DNA from: Foliimonas ilicis
GTDB lineage: Bacteria > Pseudomonadota > Alphaproteobacteria > Rhizobiales > Rhizobiaceae
Direction: 5' to 3'
Assembly (NCBI RefSeq): GCF_039939195.1
Contig: NZ_JBDUUH010000011.1
Span: forward strand, 62,001-126,000
DNA length: 64,000 bases
Of the stretch, positions 16,407-25,897 are shown one piece after another; position 1 is the stretch's first letter; every line of letters begins with the position of its first letter. The notes below the pieces were generated by a model that did not search any database, was not told the origin of the DNA, and saw only the letters and a program-made list of their open reading frames with translations. The translations under genes were made by a program, and so were the position numbers.

Positions 16407-17240
16407 TCAGCCAGCCTCGACAATATTCCCGCGCGCCACGAAATACGGGTTCACGAAATCCACATCCGTCGCCAGATCGCGCTTGCCATATTGCAGCGGC
16501 TTGCCGTCAAGCGTCCTGGTGGACCCTCCCGCAGCGCGCAGGATCGCGTCACCGGCTGCCGTGTCCCACTCCATGGTGCGGCCGAAGCGCGGGTAGATGT
16601 CGGCCTCACCCGATGCGATCAGACAGAATTTCAACGACGAGCCGACCGAGATGATCTCGGCGGCCTCTATCTTACGAATGAAGGCGTCGGTTTCGGGCGT
16701 GCGGTGCGAGCGGCTGGCGAGAATGGTTAGCGGCACCTGCCCTTCACGGACATGGATTTTGCGGCGCTTTTCGATAGTCCCGTCTTCGGAAATGTCGAGC
16801 TTTTCGGCAAGATCGGGACGGCCTGAGTAGAAATGCCCGCTGCACGGCGCGTAAACGACGCCGATTTCGGGAATTCCATTGCGCACCAGCGCGATATTGA
16901 CGGTGAAATCCTGCTTGCGGTTGACGAATTCGCGCGTGCCATCCAGCGGGTCGACAAGGAAAAACAACCCGTCCAGCGGCGGCGGAACGACGCCAGCCGA
17001 CGCTTCCTCCTCCGCCACGCAGGGGATTTCGGGAAAGGCCGCGCGCAGGCCCTTCAGGATGATTTTTTCGGCTGCCCGGTCTGCCTCCGTTACCGGAGAA
17101 GAGTCCGATTTTTCGAACACGGTCATATCGGTGTGAAACACCTTCATGACCGCCTTTCCGGCATCCAGCGCCAATCGCTCGAATGTTTCGAGGATCGTTC
17201 CGTCAGATGCCGCCGCCCTCGTCATATTGCTGGTCTGCAC
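16407..17240 (-). CDS. cysQ: 3'(2'),5'-bisphosphate nucleotidase CysQ
   Basis: Removes the 3' phosphate from PAP/PAPS, recycling the by-product of sulfate activation. Inositol-monophosphatase fold of 277 aa. Metal sites are seen in SSPVTEADRAAE, EEEAS, LVDPLDGTREFVNR (DPLDGT) and the late MEWDTAAGDAI. The GTG start at 17240 lies inside the 3' end of cysNC (38-bp overlap). An ATG at 17225 is the alternative; neither has a clear Shine-Dalgarno. Last gene of the cysD-cysNC-cysQ operon. Confidence 0.92.
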   Translation of the reverse strand: MQTSNMTRAAASDGTILETFERLALDAGKAVMKVFHTDMTVFEKSDSSPVTEADRAAEKIILKGLRAAFPEIPCVAEEEASAGVVPPPLDGLFFLVDPLDGTREFVNRKQDFTVNIALVRNGIPEIGVVYAPCSGHFYSGRPDLAEKLDISEDGTIEKRRKIHVREGQVPLTILASRSHRTPETDAFIRKIEAAEIISVGSSLKFCLIASGEADIYPRFGRTMEWDTAAGDAILRAAGGSTRTLDGKPLQYGKRDLATDVDFVNPYFVARGNIVEAG

Positions 17241-19140
17241 TCTTGCGTTCGCGAAGCCAATTTTCCAGGGCTTCTACCATTTCTTCCGGTGTTCTACCGA
17301 GCGTTTGAAGATGAAGCTCCGGTTTTACCGGCACTTCATAGGGAGAATCGACACCGGTGAAGTTTTTGATTTCACCACTCATGGCGCGCAAGTAAAGCCC
17401 CTTGGGGTCGCGGCGCGCGCATTCTTCGAAAGGCGTATCGACAAAAACCTCAACGAATTCGCCCGGCGCCATCAGGCTGCGCGCCAATTCGCGCTCGGCC
17501 CGGAAGGGCGAAATGAAGGACACGATGACGATCAGTCCCGCATCGGCCATCAGGCGCGCGACTTCGGCCACGCGGCGGATGTTCTCAACACGGTCTTCCG
17601 TCTTGAAACCGAGATCGCGATTGAGACCGTGGCGGACATTGTCGCCGTCCAGAATGTAGGTGTGGCGGCCCGCCGAATGCAGCTTCTTTTCGAGCAGATT
17701 GGCGATGGTCGATTTGCCGGAGCCGGACAGACCCGTGAACCAGAGAACCGCAGGCTGCTGGTTCTTGATCGCCGCGCGCTCCACCTTACCGACATCGAGC
17801 GACTGCCAATGAATGTTTTCGGCGCGGCGCAGCGGATGCAGGATCATGCCCGCGCCGACCGTCGCATTGCTGATGCGGTCGATGAGGATGAAAGCACCGG
17901 TGGTGCGGTTGTCGGCGAAATTATCGAAGGCGATTGGCGATTGGACCGCGATGTTGCAGACGCCGACCTCGTTCATTTCCAGCGATTTCACCGCTTCATG
18001 CGCGAAATTATTGACGTCGATGCGGTATTTCAGATCGGTGACGGTGGCGCTCGCCTGATCGGTTTCGGTGCGCAGAATGTAGGAGCGGCCGGGCAGCAGT
18101 GCCTGTTCGTCGAACCAGACGACATTGGCTGCAAACTGATCCACCACCTGCGGGCGGGCGGTGGGCGCGACCAGCATGTTGCCGCGCGAGACTTCGACCT
18201 CGTCTTCGAGCATAAGCGTTACCGCCTGCCCCGCGACAGCCGTCTGCAGATCACCGCCATAGGCGACGATGCGCTTGACCTTCGATGCCTTGCCGGATTT
18301 CGCGACGACGATTTCGTCGCCCTGCGAGATCGAACCCGATGAAACCGTACCTGCGAAACCGCGGAAATCGAGGTTCGGACGGTTCACATATTGCACCGGA
18401 AAGCGGAAGGGCCGCTCCGCCGGTTCTTCATCGACCGAGATGGTTTCGAGATGTTCGAGAAGCGTCGGCCCCTCATACCAGCCGAGTTTGTCGGAGCTTT
18501 TGGTGACGTTGTCGCCATAGCGCGCCGAAAGCGGAATGGCGGTGATGGTCTGGAAGCCGAGATCGCCGGCAAAGGCGTTGTAATCGCGCACGATGCGCTC
18601 GAAAACCGACCGTTCATAGCCGACGAGATCGATCTTGTTGACCGCGATTATGATGTGCCGGATGCCCAGCAAAGATGCGATGAACGAATGCCGCCGCGTC
18701 TGTTTCAACACGCCCTGACGTGCATCGATAAGCACGATTGCCAGATCGGCGGTCGAAGCACCCGTTGCCATGTTGCGGGTGTACTGTTCATGGCCGGGCG
18801 TATCTGCGACGATGAATTTGCGCTTCGGCGTCGCGAAAAAGCGGTAGGCGACATCGATGGTGATGCCCTGCTCGCGCTCCGCTTCCAGCCCGTCGACAAG
18901 CAGCGCGAAATCGACATCGTCGCCGGTCGTGCCATGCTTGCGCGAGTCGCTTTCGAGCGTCGCGAGCTGGTCTTCGAATATCTGCTTGGTGTCGGACAAA
19001 AGCCGCCCGATCAGCGTGGATTTCCCGTCATCGACCGAGCCGCAGGTGAGGAAGCGCAGCAGCGATTTCTGCTCCTGCGCGGCCAGATAATCGCGGACTG
19101 TTTCGACTTCGGTGATGGTTTCGGCACGCAGATGGCGCAT
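17203..19140 (-). CDS. cysNC: Bifunctional sulfate adenylyltransferase GTPase / APS kinase (CysN-CysC fusion)
   Basis: CysN (residues about 1-440) uses GTP hydrolysis to drive APS formation by CysD. CysC (about 460-645) phosphorylates APS to PAPS. GTPase motifs: GSVDDGKST, ADTPGHEQYTRNM, NKID. APS kinase P-loop: GLSGSGKST, plus SFISPFRAER. The 645-aa fusion equals the NodQ/CysNC form found in rhizobia. It starts 2 nt after the cysD stop and its 3' end overlaps cysQ. No nod genes are near, so housekeeping sulfate assimilation is the likely role. Confidence 0.95.
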   Translation of the reverse strand: MRHLRAETITEVETVRDYLAAQEQKSLLRFLTCGSVDDGKSTLIGRLLSDTKQIFEDQLATLESDSRKHGTTGDDVDFALLVDGLEAEREQGITIDVAYRFFATPKRKFIVADTPGHEQYTRNMATGASTADLAIVLIDARQGVLKQTRRHSFIASLLGIRHIIIAVNKIDLVGYERSVFERIVRDYNAFAGDLGFQTITAIPLSARYGDNVTKSSDKLGWYEGPTLLEHLETISVDEEPAERPFRFPVQYVNRPNLDFRGFAGTVSSGSISQGDEIVVAKSGKASKVKRIVAYGGDLQTAVAGQAVTLMLEDEVEVSRGNMLVAPTARPQVVDQFAANVVWFDEQALLPGRSYILRTETDQASATVTDLKYRIDVNNFAHEAVKSLEMNEVGVCNIAVQSPIAFDNFADNRTTGAFILIDRISNATVGAGMILHPLRRAENIHWQSLDVGKVERAAIKNQQPAVLWFTGLSGSGKSTIANLLEKKLHSAGRHTYILDGDNVRHGLNRDLGFKTEDRVENIRRVAEVARLMADAGLIVIVSFISPFRAERELARSLMAPGEFVEVFVDTPFEECARRDPKGLYLRAMSGEIKNFTGVDSPYEVPVKPELHLQTLGRTPEEMVEALENWLRERKSADQQYDEGGGI

Positions 19141-19142
19141 TT

Positions 19143-20048
19143 TCAGAAATACCCTTCGCGCTTCTTTTTTTCCATCGACCCGGCTTCGTCGCGGTCGATC
19201 AATCTTCCCTGCCGCTCGGAGGTGCGGGCGGTCAGCATTTCGGAAACGATGCCCTCAAGATCGTCCGCATCGGAATCGATTGCGCCGGTCAGCGGGTAGC
19301 AGCCGAGTGTGCGGAAGCGCACGAGACGGTTTTCCACCACCTCGCCGGGCTGCAGTTTGATGCGGTCGTCATCGACCAGAATGAGCATGCCGTCGCGCTG
19401 AACGACGGGCCTTTTCTTGGCGAAATAGAGCGGCACGATGGGGATGTTTTCCTGCAGGATGTACTGCCAGATATCGAGCTCGGTCCAGTTCGACAGCGGG
19501 AAGACGCGGATGGATTCGCCCTGCGCGACACGGGTGTTGAAGATCTTCCACATTTCCGGACGCTGGTTCTTCGGGTCCCAGCTATGCTGCTTGTCGCGGA
19601 AGGAAAAAATGCGCTCTTTCGCGCGGGATTTTTCCTCGTCGCGGCGCGCGCCGCCAAAGGCTGCATCAAAGCCGTATTTGTCGAGCGCCTGGCGCAGACC
19701 GACCGTCTTCATGATGTGGGTATGCGTGTTCGAGCCGTGCACGAAGGGGTTGATGTTCTGGCGAACGCCATCCTCATTGATGTGAACGAGAAGATCGAAG
19801 CCGAGCTTTTCGGCCATTGCATCGCGAAACTCGATCATCTCGCGGAATTTCCACGTCGTATCGACATGCAAAAACGGAAATGGCGGCTTGGCGGGATAGA
19901 ACGCCTTCATCGCCAAATGCAGCAGAACGGACGAATCCTTGCCGACCGAATAGAGCATCACGGGCTTGGTAAACGTGGCCGCGACCTCACGGAAAATATG
20001 AATCGCCTCGGCTTCTAGCCGATCGAGGTGGGTGAGTTTGGCTGGCAT
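19143..20048 (-). CDS. cysD: Sulfate adenylyltransferase small subunit
   Basis: Catalytic subunit adenylating sulfate from ATP, partner of CysN. Length 301 aa. The PP-loop YSVGKDSSVLLHLA lies near residue 33-47, with RRDEEKSRAKERIFSFRD and the conserved C-terminal RTSERQGRLIDRDEAGSMEKKKREGYF family end also present. Start ATG at 20048 is 8 nt after GAGG. First gene of the cysD-cysNC-cysQ operon. Its upstream DNA carries a promoter and an inverted repeat (20066-20119). Confidence 0.96.
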   Translation of the reverse strand: MPAKLTHLDRLEAEAIHIFREVAATFTKPVMLYSVGKDSSVLLHLAMKAFYPAKPPFPFLHVDTTWKFREMIEFRDAMAEKLGFDLLVHINEDGVRQNINPFVHGSNTHTHIMKTVGLRQALDKYGFDAAFGGARRDEEKSRAKERIFSFRDKQHSWDPKNQRPEMWKIFNTRVAQGESIRVFPLSNWTELDIWQYILQENIPIVPLYFAKKRPVVQRDGMLILVDDDRIKLQPGEVVENRLVRFRTLGCYPLTGAIDSDADDLEGIVSEMLTARTSERQGRLIDRDEAGSMEKKKREGYF

Positions 20049-20065
20049 TCGGAAGGCCTCACAAC

Positions 20066-20119
20066 AGCGGCCGGGTCGAAAACGGCCGCTTTATATGTTT
20101 CCGCATAAATGCCGTTAAA
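20066..20119 (-). promoter_or_regulatory. Predicted cysD promoter and overlapping inverted repeat
   Basis: On the minus strand TTTAAC (20119-20114), 18 bp and TATAAA (20095-20090) make a moderate promoter. An 8-bp perfect inverted repeat, AGCGGCCG (20066-20073) / CGGCCGCT (20083-20090), starts in the -10 and covers the predicted start site. It is placed like an operator or a leader hairpin just 5' of the cysD ribosome binding site. Confidence 0.45.
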
Positions 20120-20375
20120 CACCCTCCTTCCTCAAGGAGAGCGCAACCAAAATGGAAGCCATTGGCAGTGTGATTTTGCGCGGGGCGCTTACTTTGCGAA
20201 ATGAAATTCCGCGAAGCTCATAAATTGCCGGTTTTGCTGTTGCGGCGCTAAAAAACTGCCCCAAGCGGCGGCACGCGTGCTGATATTGCCGTCGCAACCC
20301 GAATTTCCGCATATTGCCTTCCATGTTGAGCGGCAATCGGTTTTATAGGATTTCCCGAAGCAGCCCAGAGTCATC
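20120..20375. other. Intergenic region between cysD and the MBL gene
   Basis: Divergent gap with no convincing gene. It contains a CTCCTT/AAGGAG inverted repeat near 20123-20138 and an ATTGCC/GGCAAT inverted repeat around 20313-20338, just upstream of the MBL hydrolase. No clear promoter for the plus-strand gene is seen. Confidence 0.5.
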
Positions 20376-21278
20376 ATGGATTTCAACACCGAGTTCGAAC
20401 CCGCCTACGGACAGGCAATTCCCGTCGGACAAGACATTCTGCGGCTGACCGTCAATAATCCGAGCGCGTTCACTTTTCACGGCACGAACAGCTATATTGT
20501 CGGGCGCGAAACGCTTGCGGTGATCGATCCGGGGCCGGAAGACGACGCGCATTTCGATGCCTTGATGAAGGCGATCAATGGGCGCCCGGTCAGCCACATC
20601 TTCGTCAGCCATACACATCGCGATCACTCGCCGCTGGCCGCCCGCCTGAAGGCCGAAACCGGCGCAGTCACCGCAGCCGAAGGGCCGCACCGCCCTGCCC
20701 GCCCGTTGCAGATCGGCGAGATCAATCCGCTCGACGCCAGCGCCGATATGGACTTCGTACCCGACCTCGTGCTTGCCGATGGAAGCGTCGTCGAAGGCGA
20801 TGGCTGGGCGCTGAAAACCGTTCTGACACCCGGACACACGGCCAACCACGCCGCATTCGCGCTCGACCGTGACGGTGTTCTGTTTTCCGCCGATCACGTC
20901 ATGGCATGGGCAACGACGATCGTCGCGCCGCCTGATGGTGCGATGGCCGATTACATGGCCTCGCTGGAGCGGCTTCTTGAGCGGGACGACCGGATTTTTC
21001 TGCCCGGCCATGGCGGGCCGGTCACCAAGCCGCGGCCTTTCCTGCGCGGATTGCGCACCCACCGCAAAATGCGCGAGCGCGCCATCATCGAGCGTGTGAA
21101 TGCCGGTGATCGCACGATCCCGGAAATGGTCGCGGCCATCTACCGCGACACCGACCCGCGTCTGCATGGTGCAGCCGCGCTTTCGGTTCTGGCGCATCTG
21201 GAAGATCTGGTCGGACGCGGTGCCGTTCAGACCGAAGGCATGCCGGCGATCAATGGGATATTCTTTCCCGCTGCCTGA
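20376..21278 (+). CDS. Metallo-beta-lactamase-fold hydrolase (LACTB2-like)
   Basis: A 300-aa MBL-fold protein. Metal motif SHTHRDHSPLAARL (residues about 87-100), then TPGHTANHA, SADHVMAW and LPGHGGP complete the zinc ligands. A C-terminal winged-helix-like segment (HGAAALSVLAHLEDLVGRGAV) is typical of the LACTB2/RNase-like group. That resemblance suggests a hydrolase or nuclease, but the substrate is unknown. Its TGA directly abuts the stop of the convergent DUF1499 gene. Confidence 0.85.
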   Translation: MDFNTEFEPAYGQAIPVGQDILRLTVNNPSAFTFHGTNSYIVGRETLAVIDPGPEDDAHFDALMKAINGRPVSHIFVSHTHRDHSPLAARLKAETGAVTAAEGPHRPARPLQIGEINPLDASADMDFVPDLVLADGSVVEGDGWALKTVLTPGHTANHAAFALDRDGVLFSADHVMAWATTIVAPPDGAMADYMASLERLLERDDRIFLPGHGGPVTKPRPFLRGLRTHRKMRERAIIERVNAGDRTIPEMVAAIYRDTDPRLHGAAALSVLAHLEDLVGRGAVQTEGMPAINGIFFPAA

Positions 21279-22070
21279 CTATTCCTCCGGCATTGCGCCG
21301 GTCTTGCCTGCAATCTCCGCGTCGAGTTCGGCCAGAAAGCTTTCGATGCGGGCGGCATTGTCGCCCCGGTCGTGACGCCCGTAACGCGATGCGGAGCGCA
21401 TATCGACATAGGTCGTTTCACCCTCATTGGTGATGCGGATCGAAACGTCGATGGGGAATGCCAGAATCAACGTCGCAGCAACCGCCTGAATGGTGATTTC
21501 CATCTGCCCGACCGCCACGGGTATCGGCCCGACCAATTGCCAGCCCTGACGCGAGACGACATCGTTGACCGCCGCCAGCGTGGCATCGAACGGCAGATCG
21601 TAGCGCCGCCCAACGACGCCCGGATAGCTGACGATCTGCAGATTTCGCTCGGCAGGCGTGAACGGCACGATCTGGTTCATCTCGGCGGTTCGCGCGCGCT
21701 GTGCGTTGGACAGAACCGGCGGATCGTCGAGATCGGTCGAAATGTCGTTGAGCGGCGGGTTCGTATTCGCCTGATAGGCGGCATAACCGAACGGCACCAG
21801 AACGATCAGCGACACCAGCGCACCGACGGTCAGTTTGCGCCCGCCCGCTTCGCCATGGTTCCAAAGCCGAAGGAAAGCGTATCCGGCCAGCGCCAGCGAC
21901 AGCAACGCCAGAATGCCGACCAGTCCTTGAATCCAGAAGAAGCCGGGCGTTTCGAGAAAGCGATAGCGATGCCCGATCGCGGCCGTTGCCAGCAGGACTG
22001 CGGAAAACAGCCCCAGCCGCCTCGACCAGATCGCCGCCCGCGAATGTCGTCTTTCCCAGATTGCAGTCAT
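21279..22070 (-). CDS. DUF1499 membrane protein
   Basis: Conserved protein of unknown function, 263 aa. Three hydrophobic segments are in the N-terminal half (about residues 17-35, 43-65 and 80-100). A soluble C-terminal domain contains the DUF1499 pattern: YPGVVGRRYDLPFDATLAAVNDVVSRQGW, FPIDVSIRI, and a final MRSASRYGRHDRGDNAARI. The stop codon touches the MBL gene stop. It probably lies in the inner membrane with the DUF1499 domain on one face. No function is assigned to the family to my knowledge. Confidence 0.85.
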   Translation of the reverse strand: MTAIWERRHSRAAIWSRRLGLFSAVLLATAAIGHRYRFLETPGFFWIQGLVGILALLSLALAGYAFLRLWNHGEAGGRKLTVGALVSLIVLVPFGYAAYQANTNPPLNDISTDLDDPPVLSNAQRARTAEMNQIVPFTPAERNLQIVSYPGVVGRRYDLPFDATLAAVNDVVSRQGWQLVGPIPVAVGQMEITIQAVAATLILAFPIDVSIRITNEGETTYVDMRSASRYGRHDRGDNAARIESFLAELDAEIAGKTGAMPEE

Positions 22071-22147
22071 TCAGCGCCGCTCTGTTAACTCCTGAATGAG
22101 CTTCTAGAGCATCAAGCTGAACAAAGCGTAGTGCTTTTTTAAAGGCT

Positions 22148-23776
22148 TCAATCTGTCGGCAGGCGATAGTCGCGAAACTGATCACGCAGCACGGTTTTCT
22201 GGATTTTTCCCGTCGCCGTGTGGGGAATTTCCTTCACGAAGGCGACATCGTCGGGCAGCCACCATTTTGCGACCTTTCCATCCATGAAGCTCAGGATTTC
22301 CTCCTTTTCGAGAGCGGCACCTTCTTTTTTCACCACGACGAGCAGAGGCCGCTCATCCCATTTGGAATGGCGGACGCCGATGACCGCAGCTTCCGCAACG
22401 GATGGATGGCCGACCGCCAGATTTTCGAGATCGATGGTCGAAATCCACTCGCCGCCCGATTTGATGACATCCTTGGCGCGGTCGGTGATCTGCATGTAGC
22501 CGAGCGGGTCGATATGGGCGACATCGCCCGTGTCGAACCAGCCATCCTCGTCGAATTGCTCGGCCCCCGCGCCGCCATAATAGGCGCTGGAAACCGCCGG
22601 GCCGCGCACCTTCAAACGCCCGAAGGTCTTGCCATCCCACGGAAGCGACTTGTTCTCGTCGTCCGTAACCTTCATCTCAACACCGAATGGCGCATGGCCT
22701 TGCTTGGATTGCGCGTCGAGGCGCTTTTCGGCGGAAAGCTCGGCATAATCTGGCTTGAGGGTCGCCAGCGTGCCGAGCGGTGACATTTCGGTCATGCCCC
22801 AGGCGTGGATCACCTCGACATCGTAATTGTCCTGGAATTTCTGCACCATCGCACGCGGGCAGGCAGAGCCCCCGATGACCACTTTTTTCAGATGCGGCAG
22901 CTTTTTTCCGCTTTCTTCCAGAAACTGCAAAAGCATAAGCCAGATCGTCGGGACAGCGGCGGTGAACGTCACCTTTTCCGTGTCCAGCAATTCGTAGATC
23001 GAGGCGCCGTCGAGCTTGCCGCCCGGCATGACCAGTTTTGCGCCGACCATGGGGCCGCTTTGCGCCAACCCCCAGGCATTGGCATGGAACATCGGCACGA
23101 CCGGCAAAACCACGTCGCGTGAGGAAATGCCCATCGCATCCGGCATGCAGGCGATCATGGCGTGAAACACATTTGAGCGGTGGCTATAAAGCACGCCCTT
23201 CGGCTCACCCGTCGTGCCGGAGGTGTAGCACATGCCAGCGGCAGTGTTTTCGCTGAGATCCGTCCATTTGAAGTCGCCATCGGCCTCGGCCAGCCATTCT
23301 TCATAGGAAACCACATTGGGAAGCGCGGTTTCAGGCATATGCGCCGCATCCGTCAAAACGACGATGCGCTTGAGCGAATTCACCTGCGGCGCGATCTTTT
23401 CGACCAGCGGCATGAAGGTCAGATCGACGAACAGCGCCTTGTCTTCCGCATCGTTCATGATCCAGGCGATCTGATCGGGAAAGAGCCGCGGATTGAGCGT
23501 GTGGTAAATCGCGCCAATGCCCATCGCGCCATACCAAACTTCGAGATGACGGCCGCTGTTCCAGGCCATCGTCGCGATGCGATCACCCACGGTGAAACCA
23601 TCACGTTCCAGCCGTTGCGCGACTTTCAGCGAGCGTGCGTGAATCTGGGAATAGGTCGTGCGGACTATCGGTCCTTCGACAGAGCGGGAAACGATCTCGC
23701 GATTGGGATGCTGGGCGGCGGCGTGGTCCAGGATTTTGTGGCAGAGCAGCGGCCATTCCTGCATCAATCCGAGCAT
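22148..23776 (-). CDS. Fatty-acyl-CoA ligase (AMP-forming)
   Basis: Activates a fatty or related carboxylic acid to its CoA thioester by way of an acyl-adenylate. 542 aa. ANL-superfamily motifs: YTSGTTGEPKGVLYSHRSN (A3, near 185), GWGMTEMSP-like HAWGMTEMSPLG (A5), DGWFDTGDVAHIDPLGYMQI (A7) and the catalytic Lys in HTATGKIQKTVLRD (A10). It resembles medium/long-chain ligases of the AlkK/FadD3 type, but chain length cannot be decided. Monocistronic, with a divergent hypothetical gene upstream. Confidence 0.9.
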   Translation of the reverse strand: MLGLMQEWPLLCHKILDHAAAQHPNREIVSRSVEGPIVRTTYSQIHARSLKVAQRLERDGFTVGDRIATMAWNSGRHLEVWYGAMGIGAIYHTLNPRLFPDQIAWIMNDAEDKALFVDLTFMPLVEKIAPQVNSLKRIVVLTDAAHMPETALPNVVSYEEWLAEADGDFKWTDLSENTAAGMCYTSGTTGEPKGVLYSHRSNVFHAMIACMPDAMGISSRDVVLPVVPMFHANAWGLAQSGPMVGAKLVMPGGKLDGASIYELLDTEKVTFTAAVPTIWLMLLQFLEESGKKLPHLKKVVIGGSACPRAMVQKFQDNYDVEVIHAWGMTEMSPLGTLATLKPDYAELSAEKRLDAQSKQGHAPFGVEMKVTDDENKSLPWDGKTFGRLKVRGPAVSSAYYGGAGAEQFDEDGWFDTGDVAHIDPLGYMQITDRAKDVIKSGGEWISTIDLENLAVGHPSVAEAAVIGVRHSKWDERPLLVVVKKEGAALEKEEILSFMDGKVAKWWLPDDVAFVKEIPHTATGKIQKTVLRDQFRDYRLPTD

Positions 23777-23937
23777 AGATTTCCTCCCTATGGTTTTTCT
23801 CTCCGGTTATTTTGGAAGGAATGTCACGAAAGTCCAGTGCAGCAGGGAACTTCGGGGCAAATGCCACATTGAAGCCATGGAGTTGTTAAGGATTATTAAC
23901 GGGGGCCGCCGCTAAACCGGAGAAAGAGAGAATTCTC

Positions 23938-24303
23938 ATGGGCGCCGAGCTTGTGGAACTTTTGGAAGAAGATTTTCTGGAAATGGATCAGGCTGAAACG
24001 GCGAACCTGCCGGCAACCATCCAGATCGTTTCCGATGACGAGTTCGAACGCACCGCAACAGGCGCGGTCGAGGCGTTCAGCGGAACCTTGCTGTTCAGGA
24101 TGAAAACCGGCGAAGGGCTGGATGCATGCCATGTCGCAACCGCCTTCGTCGATGAAGCCGGAGAGCGGCATTTCGTGATCCTGACGCAATCGGTCGCAGG
24201 CGGCGAGCTTCGCGTGGAGGCAGCCTCCAAAAGCGAAAATCCGGTGGCAAGCATCATCCCGGCTTATGCAGATGTGCTGGAAACCTTCGCGGCAGCCGCA
24301 TAA
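23938..24303 (+). CDS. Acidic protein of unknown function
   Basis: 121 aa, strongly acidic N-terminus (MGAELVELLEEDFLEMDQAE), no signal peptide or membrane segment, and a predicted beta-rich core (TGAVEAFSGTLLFRM, RHFVILTQSV). I recognise no domain. The ATG follows a purine-rich GGAGAAAGAGAG. An inverted repeat GTTAA/TTAAC with a 6-nt centre (23885-23900) lies just upstream and resembles a CtrA site with the wrong spacing. Third-position GC bias matches its neighbours, supporting a real gene. Confidence 0.7.
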   Translation: MGAELVELLEEDFLEMDQAETANLPATIQIVSDDEFERTATGAVEAFSGTLLFRMKTGEGLDACHVATAFVDEAGERHFVILTQSVAGGELRVEAASKSENPVASIIPAYADVLETFAAAA

Positions 24304-24416
24304 TTCATTGGTCCAAATATCGGCCTGTCTCTTGAACCAGCAGGCACAAGCCTTTCGTTTGCGCCTGCGAACAGGCTAGATTGCGTTTTCCAATTCCGGA
24401 CCTTCGGGAGACGCAT

Positions 24417-25796
24417 ATGCTCAACACCCCGCCGCTGACCAATCTGCAGACACGCGACATCGATTCGCTGCTTCACCCCTACACGCCCATCCACAAGCTG
24501 CGCGAGACAGGCACGCTGGTTATCGAAAGCGGCAAGGGCGTCTATGTCTATGACACGCAGGGGCGCGGCTACATCGAAGGCATGTCCGGTCTTTGGTGCG
24601 CGGGTCTGGGCTTCGGCGATGAAGAGCTTATCGAAGCCGCCGTTCAGCAGATGCGCGCTTTGCCTTACTATCATCTGTTCGGCGCAAAGAGCATCGAACC
24701 GGCAATCGAGCTTGCCGAAAAGCTCAAGGAAATCGCGCCTGTTCCGATCTCCAAAGTGTTCTTCACCTCGTCCGGCTCGGAAGCCAACGATACGCAGGTG
24801 AAGCTTGCCTGGTACATGAACAATGCCCGCGGCAAACCCAACAAGAAGAAGATCATTTCGCGCGTGAAAGCCTATCATGGCGTCACCATCATGTCGGCGT
24901 CGCTGACCGGCCTGCCCGGCAACCACAAGGGCTGGGATTTGCCGGTGGACCGCGTGCTGCACACGGATTGTCCGCATTATTACCGCTTCGGTCAGGATGG
25001 CGAGAGCGAGGCCGAATTCACCGCGCGCATCGTGCAGTCCCTGCGCGACATGATCGAGCGCGAAGGCCCCGATACAATCGCGGCCTTTATCGCGGAACCC
25101 ATTATGGGCGCTGGCGGCGTAATCGTGCCGCCTGCCGGTTATTATGAAGCGATCCAGGCGGTTCTGGACGAGCATGACATCATCATGATCGACGATGAAG
25201 TCATCACCGGTTTCGGCCGCACCGGCAATTGGTGGGGCTGCCAGACGCTGGGCATGCGCCCGACGACGATCTCTGCCGCGAAGCAGCTCACCTCCGCCTA
25301 TTCGCCGCTGGGTGCCGTGATGATGCCGGAGGATATTTATCAGTCCTATGTCGATCATTCGGCAACGCTTGGCACATTCGGCCATGGCTTCACCTATGGC
25401 GGGCATCCAGTGGGCTGCGCACTCGGCGTCAAGGCAATCGAAATCTACCAGAAGCGCGACATCATCGGGCATGTGCGCTCCCTTTCGCCGCTCTTCGAAC
25501 AGCGGCTGAAGAAGATCGCCGACCATCCGCTTGTCGGCGAAACGCGTTATTGCGGCCTGATGGGCGGTGTCGAACTGGTGGCCGACAAGAAGACCAAGCG
25601 CTCCTTCGATCCATCGAAGGGTGTGGGTGCACAGGTCGCGAAGATCATCGAAAAGAATGGCGCTATCCTGCGCGCCATCGGCGACACGATCGCTCTCTGC
25701 CCGCCAATGGTCATCACCGAGCCGGAGCTCAACGAATTGTTCGACCGGCTGGAAACTTCGCTCAACGAGGCCGAAGGCAGCATTTCCAGGGATTGA
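24417..25796 (+). CDS. Class III omega-aminotransferase
   Basis: PLP enzyme of 459 aa, moving an amino group from an omega-amine or omega-amino acid to a keto acid. Conserved parts: GMSGLWCAGLGFG, FFTSSGSEANDTQVKLAW, AYHGVTIMSASLTG, AFIAEPIMGAGGVIVPP, IDDEVITGFGRTGNWWG, and the PLP lysine in SAAKQLTSAYSPLGAV near residue 290. The ATG at 24417 is 6 nt after GGGAG; a frame extension to 24381 has no ribosome binding site. Similar to putrescine/beta-alanine-pyruvate aminotransferases; donor unknown. Confidence 0.9.
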   Translation: MLNTPPLTNLQTRDIDSLLHPYTPIHKLRETGTLVIESGKGVYVYDTQGRGYIEGMSGLWCAGLGFGDEELIEAAVQQMRALPYYHLFGAKSIEPAIELAEKLKEIAPVPISKVFFTSSGSEANDTQVKLAWYMNNARGKPNKKKIISRVKAYHGVTIMSASLTGLPGNHKGWDLPVDRVLHTDCPHYYRFGQDGESEAEFTARIVQSLRDMIEREGPDTIAAFIAEPIMGAGGVIVPPAGYYEAIQAVLDEHDIIMIDDEVITGFGRTGNWWGCQTLGMRPTTISAAKQLTSAYSPLGAVMMPEDIYQSYVDHSATLGTFGHGFTYGGHPVGCALGVKAIEIYQKRDIIGHVRSLSPLFEQRLKKIADHPLVGETRYCGLMGGVELVADKKTKRSFDPSKGVGAQVAKIIEKNGAILRAIGDTIALCPPMVITEPELNELFDRLETSLNEAEGSISRD

Positions 25797-25897
25797 TACG
25801 GGCGTCCGCCTCATTGGCTGCCAAATCCGATGAGGCGGATTTTCGAACGGAACAGGCGGTTCTGAGCGGCGTTGTCCTCTCATAAGGAGACCACATT

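Noticed and set aside
17203..19140. NodQ, implying a symbiosis locus
   Set aside because: The CysN-CysC fusion sits with cysD and cysQ and no nod, nif or fix genes are present; housekeeping sulfate assimilation is simpler.
19267..19285. AATCGATT word inside cysD
   Set aside because: It lies in coding sequence and lacks the flanking CTC/AAG match of the glgP and ppdK sites.
22110..22141. Terminator-like AAAGC/GCTTT hairpin with T run
   Set aside because: The T run is on the plus strand, but both flanking genes are on the minus strand, so it would not terminate them.
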